Origin: Corydoras sp. C115 | Lineage: Eukaryota; Chordata; Actinopteri; Siluriformes; Callichthyidae | Length of the DNA stretch: 64,000 nucleotides | Assembly (NCBI GenBank): GCA_019802505.1 | Contig: JAFMOC010000586.1 | Location: 62,001 to 126,000 of the forward strand | Reading direction: 5' to 3' | Shown: positions 41,601 through 57,100 of the stretch, in pieces | How positions within the stretch are numbered: the first letter of the stretch is position 1 | How the letters are laid out: each line of letters begins with the position of its first letter | Translations under genes and position numbers: made by a program | Notes under the pieces: generated by a model | Databases searched by the model: none | What the model was told of the DNA's origin: nothing | The model's input: only the letters and a program-made list of their open reading frames with translations

Positions 41601-42495
41601 TTGTTTCTTTACCAATTAGGAAATAAATCTAACAAAAATATGTCACAAATATATATTTGTTTAATAGCTGAACATTTAGATAAAACAAATGAAAATAACA
41701 CAAATACAAGAAAAATGAAATCATTTAACATGCAAAACATTATTTGTTATTACTTTTTTCCCTGGCTTTAATAATATTCTGAATTCAGGCATATACTTCA
41801 CAAATCAAAAACAATATTCTATAATAGACTGGTTTCTAGTCTTTTGATATGTGTTTGACATATTATCTGTCAAGACTCTGGCTTTCATCTATTTGTGTTT
41901 TTATTCGTTATGTTGGCCATTTTCCATTTATATGGCATTTTGCCACCAAGCATTTTTGAGACATGCTCCTTGGTCTTAAGGCATTTTTAAAATTTTGTGT
42001 CAACACCATCCCAATATAAAGTATTTGTTTATGTTAAGATAAATGTAAAGCCAAAAATGGCAGCTTTGTCATCAGGAACAAATGTGTAATTTGTTTGGGT
42101 AACTGTCATTTTAAGGTAATTAAAAGAAGTAAAACCACAATTTTAAAATTAATTAAAAGTTAATATAGTTTACTAGATGTTCAACAAAAATGCTTTAAAA
42201 TGAAAAATTAAAAGGCTCAAAAGGGCTTTAGGACCTTCTATAGGTTAAGTTAGTTATTTAGCTTGTTATTTGACCTTTAAACCTTTGATGTTATCTCAGA
42301 GTTTATTTTGCACTTTGCCTTCTTTTTTGGTATCTAGTGAGTGATCATATGATGTATGGTTTCTTGTAATCCAGTTTAAGGATGAGGTAACAAACCTTGT
42401 CTTGATCCATAATGGCTAAACTTGGTTTGGTTTCTTTAAAAAAAAACTAGAATGTCAGGTTTTGCTGATTGCTATTGTTTAGTTAAGTTCAAGTT

Positions 42496-42530
<35 letters not shown>

Positions 42531-44985
42531 CAATAGTTCAAATGTCTCAAAGCAGACTTACAGTGTTCTAAGACTTGTGTTGTTTGTAGCTATGGTATAC
42601 AGCTAGTGGAGTTTATAATTGTCAGATGCAGACCATTTTATGTACCACAGCAATTCACAACTGTACTTATTATAAGAATGTGTTAAGAACTACAATACAC
42701 ATCCAAATGGACTGTTTATTGTTGCCGGACATTTAATTCATGTAATTCTGAGAAGATCTCAATCCTAAAAGAGCACATTCAGGTTTTATTAGTGTTAGGG
42801 GTGATGTGACCAGCCTTTTTACCTGGTCCTACAGCTGCATTTGACTAAATCACTAACCTATTTCCAGACTTTCACGATTCTGTATCAGGTTTAGCGTGAG
42901 CCTGGTTTCAGTCATATCAGTTTCTCAGTTAGTCCATATTTTTTACTGCAACTATAGTACAGGTCTTCTCACAGCACTCTGTCCTTGGCCTTTAATTTTC
43001 TACATTTCTCCTCTTGACAAGGTTATACTTGATTCTTACTGATATGCTGATGACATTCAAACCCACCAGCACATTCTCCCATAGCCTCTGTCTCTTCATT
43101 TAGCGCATGCATCTCTGATCTTATAGAAAAATTGTTCAACATTGAAGTCTTATTAGACTCAATCTCTCCAAAGATAACCTCTCCAATCTGACTATTGACG
43201 TTGATGCCGTATTGATTAGGTGAACGTGCTAACCACTAAGCCACCCCACTATGAATTCCTTACTACTTATTTCATCTTTGCAACATTGCTAAAATGTTGT
43301 TTGTTGCTTTTATTTTTTTATGTTTTGTAATTGCCTTTTCTATGATCTTTCAGCTACTTTACTTAACCATCTTCATTATATACAAAACTCTTTTAAGCTA
43401 TTAAGAGTCCCAACATGTACTAAACGCACTTTACATATTTCACCTGTTCTTCTTTCATATTTTAATATGAAATGGTCTTGCCCTTTCGTACCTCTGTGAC
43501 CTAAATTATTTATTCTGCCCTTCCTGTGCCCTAAGGTGTCCTGGTTCAGGACTTCCTAAGTGATCATCAGGAATCATCCTGTACTGCTGCCGCTAAACTA
43601 CGGAACTTTTCTCCCAAAACACTCCATGACTGTCACACTCTCTTATCCTTCAAATCTCAGCTAAAGTCTTTTTTCACTTCGTACTTTTCCTTTTAAATTT
43701 AAATATCTAGTAAAGGATGAAGTGGAAGATAATGGATAGATGAATGAATGGATTTGAAGCAGGGAAAAGAGCTAAGAAAAGACACTGGCTAACTGAGCAG
43801 GCAAAAAAAAGCACAAGCTCAATTTATGTGCATACAAGGAACTTGATCATAAAACAACTGTACATACTCAAACATATTTGTCTGCTCAGAAATAAGGCAC
43901 AAATATAATGCAATAAGAATCAGAAGTATCAGAAGTAAATTCAGTAAATTCTAAAATAAAAATAAAATTACTTCATATAATACTATCAAAGTGTGATCAG
44001 AAAAGAGTGAAGGGTTTTAAAAAAAGTATAAATTCATTTTATGTCAAAATGTGACATGGTTTTACATAACAGTATGGACAGCCTGTTTGCCAGCCCCAGT
44101 CTGTTCTGTGTGATATAACTAGCAAATAAAATATATAAAGTAACTACTGTTTGACATTGGACTATCTATATTTTTCCTGTGCATTGACGCAGACCTCTTG
44201 TAATAAGTGCATTTGAGTAAGTGTGTGTGTGTGTATATGCGCACATACCAAGCTGGCTAAGGTCAAGTGGTGTCCAATGCAGGCCAGTGGGACAGTTTGC
44301 TGTAAGTGTTCTAATGTAGACTCGTCCATTGTGGTCGAGACACCAAAGAGCATCTCTGCATGCTGAAAAATGCACAATCTCCACATCAGCAGGTAACTGG
44401 ACTGTAAGAGGAAATCTTTGCAGGTCCTGGTCCCAAACACAGAACAGGTCTTTCCTGCTTTGACCCAACCAAAGAAAACACCCTACAGAGACAAGGCAAT
44501 GCACATATCAACAAATAAACACAATGTTTTTTAAACAGAATGGTTTATCTCTGCTATTTTGTTCTATTTTTATTAATAGTGAGAATGTCAGACATGAAAA
44601 GAATAAAACAACTTCCTATGTGTGCTAACACTTTTTGTACATTATAGATCATGGTATGAATACACTTTTATTCACAGGTCACATATACATCTTGACTAAA
44701 GAACTGAATACTGAATACATATATAAATATAACACCAAATTATTTACAGTGAATAATGAATTGAATAATAATAAAAAAAGTAAACAATTATATAAAATAA
44801 AAGCACAAGATGTCAATTTTGCCTGATAATGTTGCTTGCCTCTAATATAATCGCATTAGTACATAACATGCCCACAGCTGATTGCTTTTATACAAAACTA
44901 GCCACTTTTTGGCCCTTCTTTAAACACTATTAGCAAATGAACACTGGTTGTAAAGAGCATATAAACCTCTGCAGGATCACACACA

Positions 44986-45021
<36 letters not shown>

Positions 45022-48000
45022 AGAAAAAGCTAAGACATAAACTAAAATATATGAATTTATGATTATTTCAATATACACTGTAGTCAGATAACAGCAGTAT
45101 ATGGCAACTGTATATGTGCATCTTGTAATAAGCTAAGGCAGAGAAGATGACAAAGTTTAGGACTAGAATTACCCATTGGTAACACAACTGGGAACAATAA
45201 AGACTTAAAATATAATTGAACTTATACAATCCAGCATATTGGGCTGGCATGTGAGACCAAAACCATAACAATGCACTCTCTCTTCTGAGCTTTCACTCCT
45301 TTCCTCTTAAACACTCCACAGACAAGACTGTTTGCCCATCTTCTCCTCTTATTGACAGTTACCTCCACAATCACACTCCCTCACCCCAGTTTTGGCTTGG
45401 CATCCTAAGTCTAACCTGCTTTTCTTCCCCATCCCTTTTGGGAGAAGACGGATTGGGGGGGGTAGAATTACTGACTGGCTTGCTGCACAACCTGCAAAGC
45501 ACATCATAATGGTCTAATCCCTGTAGCGACCCATTTAGTGGTTGAGGTTAAAGGCAATGCTGACACCCTCACAATAAAACAGATGGCAAAAGAAATTAGT
45601 GTCCGGTCAATTAATTCTCATTGTATGTTGCATGCCCACTCTCATTTTGGCGGTCACCTCCTAGCTTTAGAAAAACCCCCTCAAATTTTCCTGCTGTTTC
45701 CCTGGAATGTCAGTAGTAGCTGGACATCTAAAAATAGCATTTTTAGTGGCCCTATAAGTGATGTATATACAGTTATCACAGGAAGGTGACTTTTTGGGAG
45801 GGATGAACCAAAAAAATACAAAACAATATGGAAATGTTTCTTATACCAATGTATTTATCTTGTATAAATAATAATGAATCAGTATGAACATGTCAAAATA
45901 TTTATGTGGCCCTATGCCAAAATAAAAATGCTTTTGAAATCAGTTTTTAAACATCTTGTAATAGCCTGATCTCCTAACCTCAATCCTTTACAGAACTTGT
46001 GGGGTGACATTGGCAATGTGTTTTTTAAGGCAAATCTCAAAGATGTAGAAGAACTGTAGAATGTAGCCTAATTGTTCAAGACAAAGAGATCTGCTCAGAG
46101 GTAGCAGAAGTTTGCTGACTCCATGCAACACAGCTGTCTAACAGCTCACAAAAACAACAGTTATGGCTTTAAATATTTGTATACTAAATAAAATCTTTTA
46201 AATAAAGATTCTTTCTTTAAAGAATCAATACAAATTTACGGAGCCCCTAAAGGGACATGAGCAAAAAAAAATTTAGAGAGGAACATGAGTTAAAAAAATT
46301 TTTTTTTTTACTTATGTCGTGCGCACCACTTAGTAAGTCGTGCGCACGAGATATTAAGTCGTGCGCACCACTTACTAAGTCGTGCGCACCACTTAATATC
46401 TCGTGCACACGAGTTAGTAAGTCGTGCGCACGACTTACTAAGTGGTGCGCACCACTTAATATCTCGTGAGCATGAGTTATTAAGTGGTGCGCACGAGATA
46501 TTATGTGAACCATAATCTGACAATAAACAGACATGACGCGCTGTTACAACGATAGCGTTTACACTGGGACATGCGCTCCCCGACACTATGGCTGTTTGAC
46601 AGATCCACAGATAAATAAATTACACGAATATGAATAAACGTTTCTTTCTAGGAATCTTTCTAGGAATGTAACCCCGGAACACCGTATAGTGCTGAGTTCG
46701 ACCGAAACTCGTTTGCATGTTCTCCCCGTTGCTTGTTGCTTGGGAATTTCATTTTACCCCAAAAACAGTTAAGCATTGGAGTTAAACGTGGCGATAACAC
46801 GACTGGATTTCATATGTCTTATAATAATGTCTTATTTTGAAAGACAGGCCGCTGTATTTGATGAGATGAAGTGTACACGTGTAGGATGAGATGTACGTAA
46901 CCGGTGTTCTTCCGCAGCTACACGTATGGAAAAACGGATGTTTTCTAAGAATCACGCATGTGTTTGTGTACATGTGACTGTGTACCGCATTGTGAATGTT
47001 TTACATTTGAACCAAATCGGAAATGTGAATCGATTGATTCCCTGAAGATTCTTAGAAAGCATCCGTTTTTAATAAGGGAAGAACACTGGTTACGTTCATC
47101 TCATCCTAGACATGTACACTTCATCTCATCAAATCGTTCAAAATAAGACATTATTTTCGTGTCAGATCTCTAAAGTTGGCACAATAAAGCGCATGATTAA
47201 AGGTTAAAATAATGTAAAAAATATGGTTATAATAATAAAAATATGGTTATTCAATTAAATCAAACGGTGAAATCGCCACGTTTAACTCCAATGCTTAACT
47301 GTTTTGGGGGTAAAATGAAATTCCCAAGCAACAAGCAACGGGGAAAACATGCAAACGAGTTTCGGTTGAACTCAGCACTAGACGGCGTACCGGGGTTACA
47401 TTCCTAGAATAAAAGAAATTTTTTTTTACTCATGTTCCTCTTGAAATTTTTTTTTGCTCATGTCCCTTTAGGGGCTCCGTACAAATTGGATACATTTTGT
47501 AAATATTTAGATTTTAAACAGTATGTGCAGTATTTCTGATGTCTAATTTTATTACAGGAACTAAAGGGAAGAAATGAGGGACGTCATTACTTACCTTCCT
47601 TTGTTGGAACATTGGAAGAAAATACAAAAGCCCACTTAGTAGCTGATGCGACACCTTTGGGTGCAACAGTCTTCCAAAATGTTCCTGGGGAAATATTTTT
47701 AATCCAAGACCAAGATCAATGTTAATGTAATGTTATATAAACTAATTAAACAAGGTCTTAATAACATTATATTGCCTGACTCGAGAAAAAGTTACACTGT
47801 GATATTTTCTTAGACTGCCCTTTAATTCTGAATGTGGTTTACATTCATCTTTCAATAGTTTTTCCAATTATGCAATAATAAAATGTTTATTTTTAAGTCA
47901 ACCTAATTTATGTCTATGGCATCAGAAGAAAAAGATACAGAACTTGTCTCTCAGGATTCTCAGGTTCTCAGCATGCTTTTTCAGTACCACACTAGTTCAG

Positions 48001-51000
48001 CTCTGCTGTAGTAAGGAACAGTTCAGGAGCTTGTTTATACCAAAGGTAACCACTGCGTACAATGTCTCATCACTCTGCATGCTAACAATAACATTACTGC
48101 ATGCTAATACATATACAGTATTGAATAATGCAACACCGCTAGACTTTATTACGATCATGTTTCACTGATAATCAAATCAGTATGCATTGCCACTTTGTTT
48201 ATGTATTATCACATACTGTAAATTTATTTAATCAACACACTGCCACTTTTTCCATCTAAAGCAACAACAAATCTACTAAATATCTAAAAAAATCTAAAAA
48301 AAATATCTACTACCAAAAGTGATAAAGCTGTTATATTAATTTTCTTGTTTAAGTTTACACATAATTTTAAATGTAAATAATGTGTGTTATTCAGAAACAT
48401 CTTGCAAATTCAATACACTGGCTCTTTTTGTGTACTGTTTGTTTAAACATAAAGTGTGACAAAGGAATAAAAAAACAATACCTTTGACAAAACACAATAC
48501 TAAAAATATGAGGTAAATATTTAAATGATTTAATTAAAGTTTGCTGTTAACAAGGTGTATTTATAAAGTGACAATGTATGATCTAACATGTCTTAGCCAT
48601 TAGTAGCCAGTCTTCTTAATGTGCCTTTAAACTCCAGGAATGATGATGGTGGTAATTATAATTATATAAGTGCTCTGCATTATAAATAGGAATATGTTGT
48701 GTAGTCATACCAACAAGGCTTCCCTTGGCCACATGGAAATCATTGCGACCTGAGGCGATCCACACTCCATTGTGGTTGGCACTAACAAGGCTGGGATGAC
48801 ACTGAGACTGCTGCCAGAGAAATGCAACACGCAATCGCTCTGCAACCCGTTCCACAGGAGCCCTGGTAGCCATGGCAACACTCTGTGTGGCTTGGATCAG
48901 TGTCTGGAAGAGGCCCCCCTGCTCGAACACCACATAGTCTGTGATGCTCACCTGCACAGAAAAACGTGTGTATAATGCATCATATTTAAAGTAGCCATTA
49001 CTGTAACCAGAAGTCAAAACTAAAAACTAGGTAAAATGGAAATAATTATATATCACCATTCCCCTCTTTTAAGTGAAAAATATTGCTTTTTTGTAATAAT
49101 AACACAATTTATTTATAGTTTTGATATTTTTTGTTAAATGTACTTTGTCATAATTTATTTTTGGGCCTCTTAAATGTTCCAAATCTCCATCATTTGTATA
49201 ATACATCAACAGTTAAAATTTTATAAGCTCCATATTTCACATTAAGCAATAATTATGGCTTTAGCTGAAGAACCCAAAACCATTGCATTTTATTCCGTTT
49301 AAATACTGCATTATCTTCACTAGGCCTAGAGATGTTACAAAAACTGTCAATTATAAGCATATGAACACATTTTAGTAATGGAAAAGAATAATTGAATGAA
49401 TTAATTATTCATTCATTCATTATCTCCCGCTTTATCCTCTATTAGGGTCGTGGTGGGGTTCCCCATGCCCATCCAGGGGAGAACATCTCGGGCGCTGGGC
49501 AGATAGACCCAGGACAGGGCGCCAATCCATCGCTGGGCACACACTCACTCACACAGACACACTCTATATGGGGCAATTTTTGAGAATTCAATTGACTTAA
49601 TCCATGTTTTTGGACTGTGGGAGGAAACCGGAGAACCCGGAGGAAACCCACGCAGACACGGGGAGAACATGGAAACTCCACCCAGATGGGGATTCAAACC
49701 GGGAATCCCTAGCGCTGAGAGGCGAACGTGCTGAGAGGCGAACGTGCTAACCACTAAGCCGCCTGAATTAATTATACATATATTATTTATTTTCTATGCA
49801 ATACCCTGTTAAATTTATTTCTGTCAAACATATTTTTATTTTATTATTTCTATGTGTCAACAGCTACCAATCATGCTTTAGACTAGGTTAATATAAAAGA
49901 AATACATAAATAAATAAATGTAAAATGCATAAACAAAATACATATAACATGGGATTGTTTTTCTATATGCTTTTTTATTTAGCCATAATTATGGCAATTG
50001 TCAGACATTTTGAGACCCTCCAGTGTTTACTTGTGTAAAAAAAAAAAATAAACCATCACAGCCATTACAGAGCAGATTCCACAATGAAACGACAGCATTT
50101 ACCTTCCCCCAGGAACTAAGCCCAGTACTTTCGTAATCTAAGGTGACAGTACCTGTTAAACAACTATGCCAAGTAAATTCTATTTTAGTGTATAATCACG
50201 GAGAATAATTGTTTACTTTGGGTTAGAAAGAGCCTTTTTATATCTACATGGGACCAGGACGTCCTCCAGGAAACTCACCACTACATGTCAATAAACTCTG
50301 CACAGTACACATTGAATCTTATGATGGTTAAACACAAGAAAAAAAAAAACAAGGAAAAACTGCTGTTTACTGTGGCTGAATAGAGTTGCATCATAAATTG
50401 ATGCTTTGTGTATACCTGCCACCAATGCTCATCTTCACCCTGGGGTTTTTTAGCTGTGACTCCGGTCCTGAACCACAGACTGCCGCTGGTGTCCAAAGAC
50501 CAGAGTGTGTTGTTCTCACTCAGTGCTATACAGATAGGCTCAAAATGTTGATTTTCACTGCATGCATACAACCAAATAAACAGAAAAATATACACAATGT
50601 AAAGTAAAGTCTTTAAATGTGGGATTGTAACACATTAGAACACAGCACAATAGAACAGCACAAAAATGTACTTATGCTGATATTTGCTTCTATGAATCTA
50701 AATTCAGTGTCATCATTTTACATTTACATAAATATCTCATTAAATAACAGTAGATTTACCTCCTATACATGGCAAACAAGATATTATTATTATTATTATT
50801 ATTATTATTGGTAACAAACTAGCAGACAGATAAATAACAATACAGCTATATAACAATAAATTTGTTTATTTTTTTGCTTTACAGATAAATATAACAAGGC
50901 AAAGTTGCCAAATATGCTAACACAAATTGATTTAATTATACTTACTATTTCTGTTAATAGGGTTAGGGTAATTTTTTCTCAGATAGACTACAGTTTGTGA

Positions 51001-51614
51001 TTGTCAAACTACACAGTCCATCTTTACTGTAAATGGAACTGATAAAATGGACAATAAGTGGCGTAAAAAGGAAGAGTTGCCAAACTACTGTATGTATTGA
51101 TACTCTACATCTATTACACTTTACTAGCAAATCTTAGCCCAATATTAGTATTTTAGTTCTGGTAGAGGCTAACTGCATTTTGTTGCCTTGAACTTTTACT
51201 GAACAATGAAAAAGTTTAATCTACTTATGTGAAATGAAAAATGAGGGAGAAATCTATGGGTACCTGACTTTGTCATATTTCCACTGTTCTCCCTCAGCAC
51301 AGTAACTGCTAAGCCCCTCCCTATAGAAAAGAGCCCTGTGTTCGCTGAGTGCCCATACCACACTGCCACGTGCAGCTATCTGTGCCATTGGACAGGGGCA
51401 GTCCACTTTTAATGAGCGGGCACATGGACGATCCATACTTAGCCCTAGGATGAAAATACACACAAACACATCCCTCGTGATGTAGGGGTTCGTTCTGAGC
51501 CATAATATAAAAAGTTACTGTGTTGTAAAAAAAAAAAAAAAAAAAAAAAAAGTATATATATATATATATATATTTGTATATATATATATATTTATATATA
51601 TATATATATATATT

Positions 51615-51681
<67 letters not shown>

Positions 51682-54078
51682 ACACACACACACACACACA
51701 TTTTACCAAAATATATTTCCATTCACTTGGAAGATTGTAGAATTATGTTTCTTTACAGCTTTGCATGACTCATTTTTGTTCTACTTTACTGTCATTATAA
51801 ATTTCTCACTGCACACCAACTATGGGGTGAAAAACACTGGTGATACAGTATTAACATAATATCACTAACATTCTCAATAACTCCTTCTTATGTTTTACAA
51901 AGCTATTACACAAGATATTTAAATGTGAGCTAATTCTTACACCAAAAAAAAAGTTAACAAAAGGCTTGTTTCAAGACAAATAAAGAATGTTTCCTAATAA
52001 GAAAACTGTAAACTAACGCTAGAAATATCTTAAGTCGATAACATAAATTATTTAGTACGCTTTTTGAGAATAAAAAAGATACAATGCTGTGTACACAGAA
52101 CAAATGTTGAGTAAACTTGACATTTTAGATTGGATTTTAAGTTTAGTTTTCTGTAGAAGATTTACATTTGGTCATTAGCAGACGCTTTTATCCAAAGTGA
52201 CTTGCCAGCGAGCACAGGGTTGGGCAAAGCATCATTGGACCAATGAGGATTAAGGGTCTTGCTAAAGGATCCTCGTTGGTAACTTCAGTGAAACTGGGAT
52301 TTGAACTCACAACAGTCAGCTTGATAGCCCAACACTCTAATCACTGAGCAAAAACACCCAATATAAATGTTGAATAAAACTTCAGATATTTAATAAAACT
52401 TCAGATAAAATAATTTTCTTTAAAGAATAAAGACGATGTAGTAATAAAGTAAAAGCATTACAACTTAAAAGTGATGAGCAAGTCACACAAACAAGAACAA
52501 GATGGTAGCATTTATGCAAACGGCAATGGACAGCTGTGCCAAAGATTACATGAACTCAAATTATTGGGAAGATATGTTGTAACACAAAAGAACAGTGTGT
52601 TCTTTGATATTCACAGTCTAAAGCCATGGCATCTGGATCATGGATCAGGAAGTCATTGACATCAGGTATAGTATATGACCCAAAAAACAAGGCTTGTATT
52701 AAAAGGCTGCTCATTATACAAATTATAAATGCAACTAGAGCGGTGTGCATTTCCTGAAGAAAAGACAAATGTGATGGCAGCTTGGCCATAGAAGACACTG
52801 TGTTCCAAGTGGTTCCTTGGGTGACTGATCACTAGTAAACAAAGAATGCGATCAGGCTATAATTTCATGCGATGGGTAAGGCTGCAGCAGACTCTGACCC
52901 CAGTGGATTTCGTGTTAGTATCTCAAAAATTCACCACATTATGAGAGGGTGAAACTCCCTGTAATGCAAAGTGAATGTCATTGCTAGGCTAAAAGTTGCC
53001 TTGCTTCAAGTTATGAAGAGTTATGCAAGTTACACTGGCATGAGACCCACATGGGAAACTAGCATAAACACAGCTGCAGGTGCTGCTGCTCATCAAACTG
53101 AGAGGTACGACTCCAGTCAGGGATGAGCACCGAAATTCCATTTATAATAAGATACACTTGCCATTAGAACAGTGCTTCTCAAATAGTGGGGCATAACAAG
53201 ATATAACAGAGCAAGTGATATTAAATGTACTGAACAAACCCTCAAGAGACAACGTGGAAAAATATTTAACAGGGATGAGGAGAGAAAGGCGGAGAGAGAC
53301 GAAGATGATGAGACCAACAAAAGTCAACCGAAAACTAAATGTCGAAGCATATGTAGCGCCTGGCTTCACTGTAACTTCACTGTAACTAAGGTGGGAGATG
53401 AAGAAAGACCGGTGTGTCTGCTGTGTCTTAAAATGTGGGCAGCGGACAGCGTGAAGCCCAATAGTTGAAGGCGTCACTTAAAGACATTACACCCCAATCA
53501 CGCCGATAAGCCGCTTGAGTTTTTTTAATCGTAAACGTGACGCGTATATCCAGCAATCATAACGCTTTATGAAAGCTACTTCAGAAAAGCTGTGCGCTGC
53601 AAAACGGGTGCGTTGGAGACATTATAGTTCTCAGACTTCCTCAAAAAAAAAAAAAAACACACCAGCACAAATCGTTCCATTCATTCTTGTTTTGGAGGTT
53701 AAAGTGTTAATAAATTGTGCTCCTGAATTAATGTTGCTGATGAATTTGAATTTATTATTATTTATTGATTTTATTTAATTTCATTTTTCAGTATGAAATG
53801 CCAGTCAGTTCAAAAATGTTTCTAGTTTAAATAAGGATTTTATTCGTTTCTGTTACAAACTAAAAAACAAAGTTAATAAAATGATTCTGTTCTAAGTTGA
53901 TCTATATTTCTTTCTTTTTTGTATTCTTTATTGTTAATAAAGATACATTGTTATAAAAGAGGTGAACTTATAACAAATTTATAGACAAATCATACTACAG
54001 AGGGCGTGTAAAAATACTTTATCCCATTTTGTCACGTGTTGGGGGGGGGGGGGGTGAGGTGAGTGTGCTTGTGTGTGT

Positions 54079-54109
<31 letters not shown>

Positions 54110-57100
54110 GGGGGGGGCAAAATGTTTTCTTCTTCCTAGGGGGGGCTTAACAGAAAATAATTGAGAATCACTGCACTAGAAGTCCATTTCGTATCAAAAT
54201 TTCATATTTAAATAAAAATATGGAAATATGGAAACTATTGGTACAATAAATCACTTCATAAGTCTTTTAACTATAAAGTTATTTAATCTCTCCTGTTTAT
54301 TAATCACACAATTGATAAATTGCAGTATTTAAAGAGCAACTGGTTTTAACTAACAAAGCATACGCATGCAAATGTTATCAAACACCAGACATTATTATTT
54401 GAGCTTCAGGCTACATCACAGAATTCTAAACCCCACAAATATCATAGAAATAACACATATAAAGGCTTGTTAGGAGATTAATATTTATTTGATAGCTACA
54501 CTCAATATTTGATAGCTAAACTCCAACTATTGTTCAATATAGTCTTTATAGCTGCTAATGTTGTTAATTAATCCTAGTGAGTCCAGGTCATAGGGCGGCA
54601 TGGTGGCTTAGTGGTTAGCACGTTCGCCTCTCAGCACTAGGAATTCCCGGTTCGAATCCCCATCTGGGTGGAGTTTCCATGTTCAACAGTCAACTGAGTT
54701 CTCCATATTGCCCCATATAGAGTGTGTCTGTGTGAGTGAGTGTGTGCCCAGCGATAGATTGACACCCTATTCTGGGTGTATCTGCCCAGCGCCTGAAACT
54801 TTCTCCCCTGGATGGGCATGGGGAACCCTCCGTGACTAGGGCTGCAACAACAAATCGATAAAATCAATAAAAATCGATTTGGTGGTATTCTCATTTGTAA
54901 GTCGCTTTGGATAAAAGCATCTGCTAAATGATTAAATGTAAATGTAAAGACATGGAAATAAAAAAAAATAAAAAAAAATCTGATTCATCGATTAATCGAA
55001 AAACGAATTGACCGATTAATCGATTATCAAAATAATCGTTAGTTGCAGCCCTACCCGTGACCCTAATATAGAATAAAGCGGAAGATAATGTCCATGTCAC
55101 TCCACTCACTTCACTAGATCCTAGTAGATGCCTTCACAAAAGTACAAAAAGTAGGTAATTAACTACACTATAATCTCTGCATTGTAGAGACAATTCTTAC
55201 CTGATGCTTCCACTTCACCAAGATGCTAATTCATCTTCAATATCCTTCATCACTGCTACATTTTGAAATAATTTTTCTAGTACTGCTTTTGATGAGGAGA
55301 CATTCATAATTTGTGTCAAACACAAATTATAGCATAAGCTATTTATCATACATGTGATATAAATTAAATAATTTGGAGGAGGAGAGCTGATTTACTTGGG
55401 TTGATTCTCAGATCAGCGTTAGTATTAGAAGGCCACTTCAGACTAGTCCAACGTTTAAATTTTAGCCATTCTTGAGTATTTTTTGTGACCAGCACATTTC
55501 ACTCCAATGCTTTAATAGTCCTAAGATTTCATTGTTGCCTGCACAGATTTATGAGACCCTGTGCCAGATGCAACAAACAGATCCCATAACATAATCAAGC
55601 CTCCTCCATGTTTTACAGTAGATAGTGTTCATTTTTGTATACTTCATTTTTGCATCTGCTAATATATCTGCTAATAACTGATGTGCTACAAGCAAATCTA
55701 CTAGCTTTCTACAACAAATCTACCACTTCCATTCCCTATTGTCCATTGCATTGGTTCCATTTATTTTGAAGATGGACTTTGTAGTTGTGTAATTTCAGAG
55801 TGTTCATCTCTTTGTGGTCTACAGTACATGTGTTGGTCCCCTTTACCTTGTTCTCTGATGGTCAGAACCCCAATAATACCACTACAGAACATGTATTACT
55901 TGGTTGTTGCATACTCCTCATATTTAAATGAAACTACAGCACAAAACCCTGCTGCAATAAATCCAAACCTAAGAAATATTGATTTTAATGAAACTGATAA
56001 CTGTATACTTCAAATTTTGCCTTCACCAAAGAAGCCACCATTCACAGCAATTAGAGACTGACAGACTAGGCATTCTAGCTGTCAACTTGTCGAGGTTATC
56101 TGATGTAGATTTGCTTGAATTTTTCACTGGTAATGTGCATAAATAACATTATAGACCTGAAATAAACTTATTGCTTCAGAACACAAATAAGTTACATTGT
56201 TGCAAGACTGTAGTTTGACTTTTATTTTTATTTATTAGTTTTTTTTGCCAAATAGCTTCAATATCTATGTAATGAGGACTTTGTGAGCTGTACAGATGAC
56301 ATAAACAAAGATAAGGATAAAACATAAGATATCCAGTTTAAATATCAGCTGAAAAAGTCATTGCTCGAAGCAGTGTCTGTTTATATACCAGCTGAACTAC
56401 TTTTGTGTCAGGAAATAAAATCTTCTGGATTTTAAAAATTCAAGTTCAGACATGAAAGCATTTTATTTTTACATAATACTTTGGAGGGTAGGCTTTAAAG
56501 CCTAGAAATATACCCAATAGGATCTAATAAACAAGGCTCTATTGCACAAACCACAAACCAAAATTGAACAAACACATCCATAACGCTTTCTGTTGGCAAG
56601 ACCTTCGAACAATGATAAAATACAAGGGACAGCTTGCACAAAGTCTGGGTCCTTATTGGTTAGTTTGATTGGTTAGTTTGATAGGCACTAAATTGAATGC
56701 AATTACATAATCCAGGATTATTGCTTAATGCCACAAATTATCTGACATGAGCTATCTGACATGTAAACATTTATTTGGCTGTTCCCATTAGGGATCTCTG
56801 CATAGTCTTGGCATTTTCTTGACCCATTTTCACACCGGATGCTCTTCCTGTTGTAACCCTCCCATTTACCACAGGCTTAGGACAAGCTCTGCAAGTACAT
56901 TAATACATAAACCCCTAAGGTGTAACCCTAAACCAATGGCTAAGAAAATTAAGCATCTAAAATAAATTATTTTTCGGATGTGAGAGAAAAAAAAAGGGGA
57001 AAAAAAGGGAAAAAAAGCTCCTATGACAAATAGAGGACATGCAGACCCCCACACAGAAATCAAGCCTGGGACTTATCTTACTGTGAGATGGAAGTGCCTG

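Noticed and set aside
46247..46586. Possible CRISPR-like array of palindromic repeats with spacers
   Set aside because: Units abut without spacers, lie inside a foldback transposon and the genome is eukaryotic.
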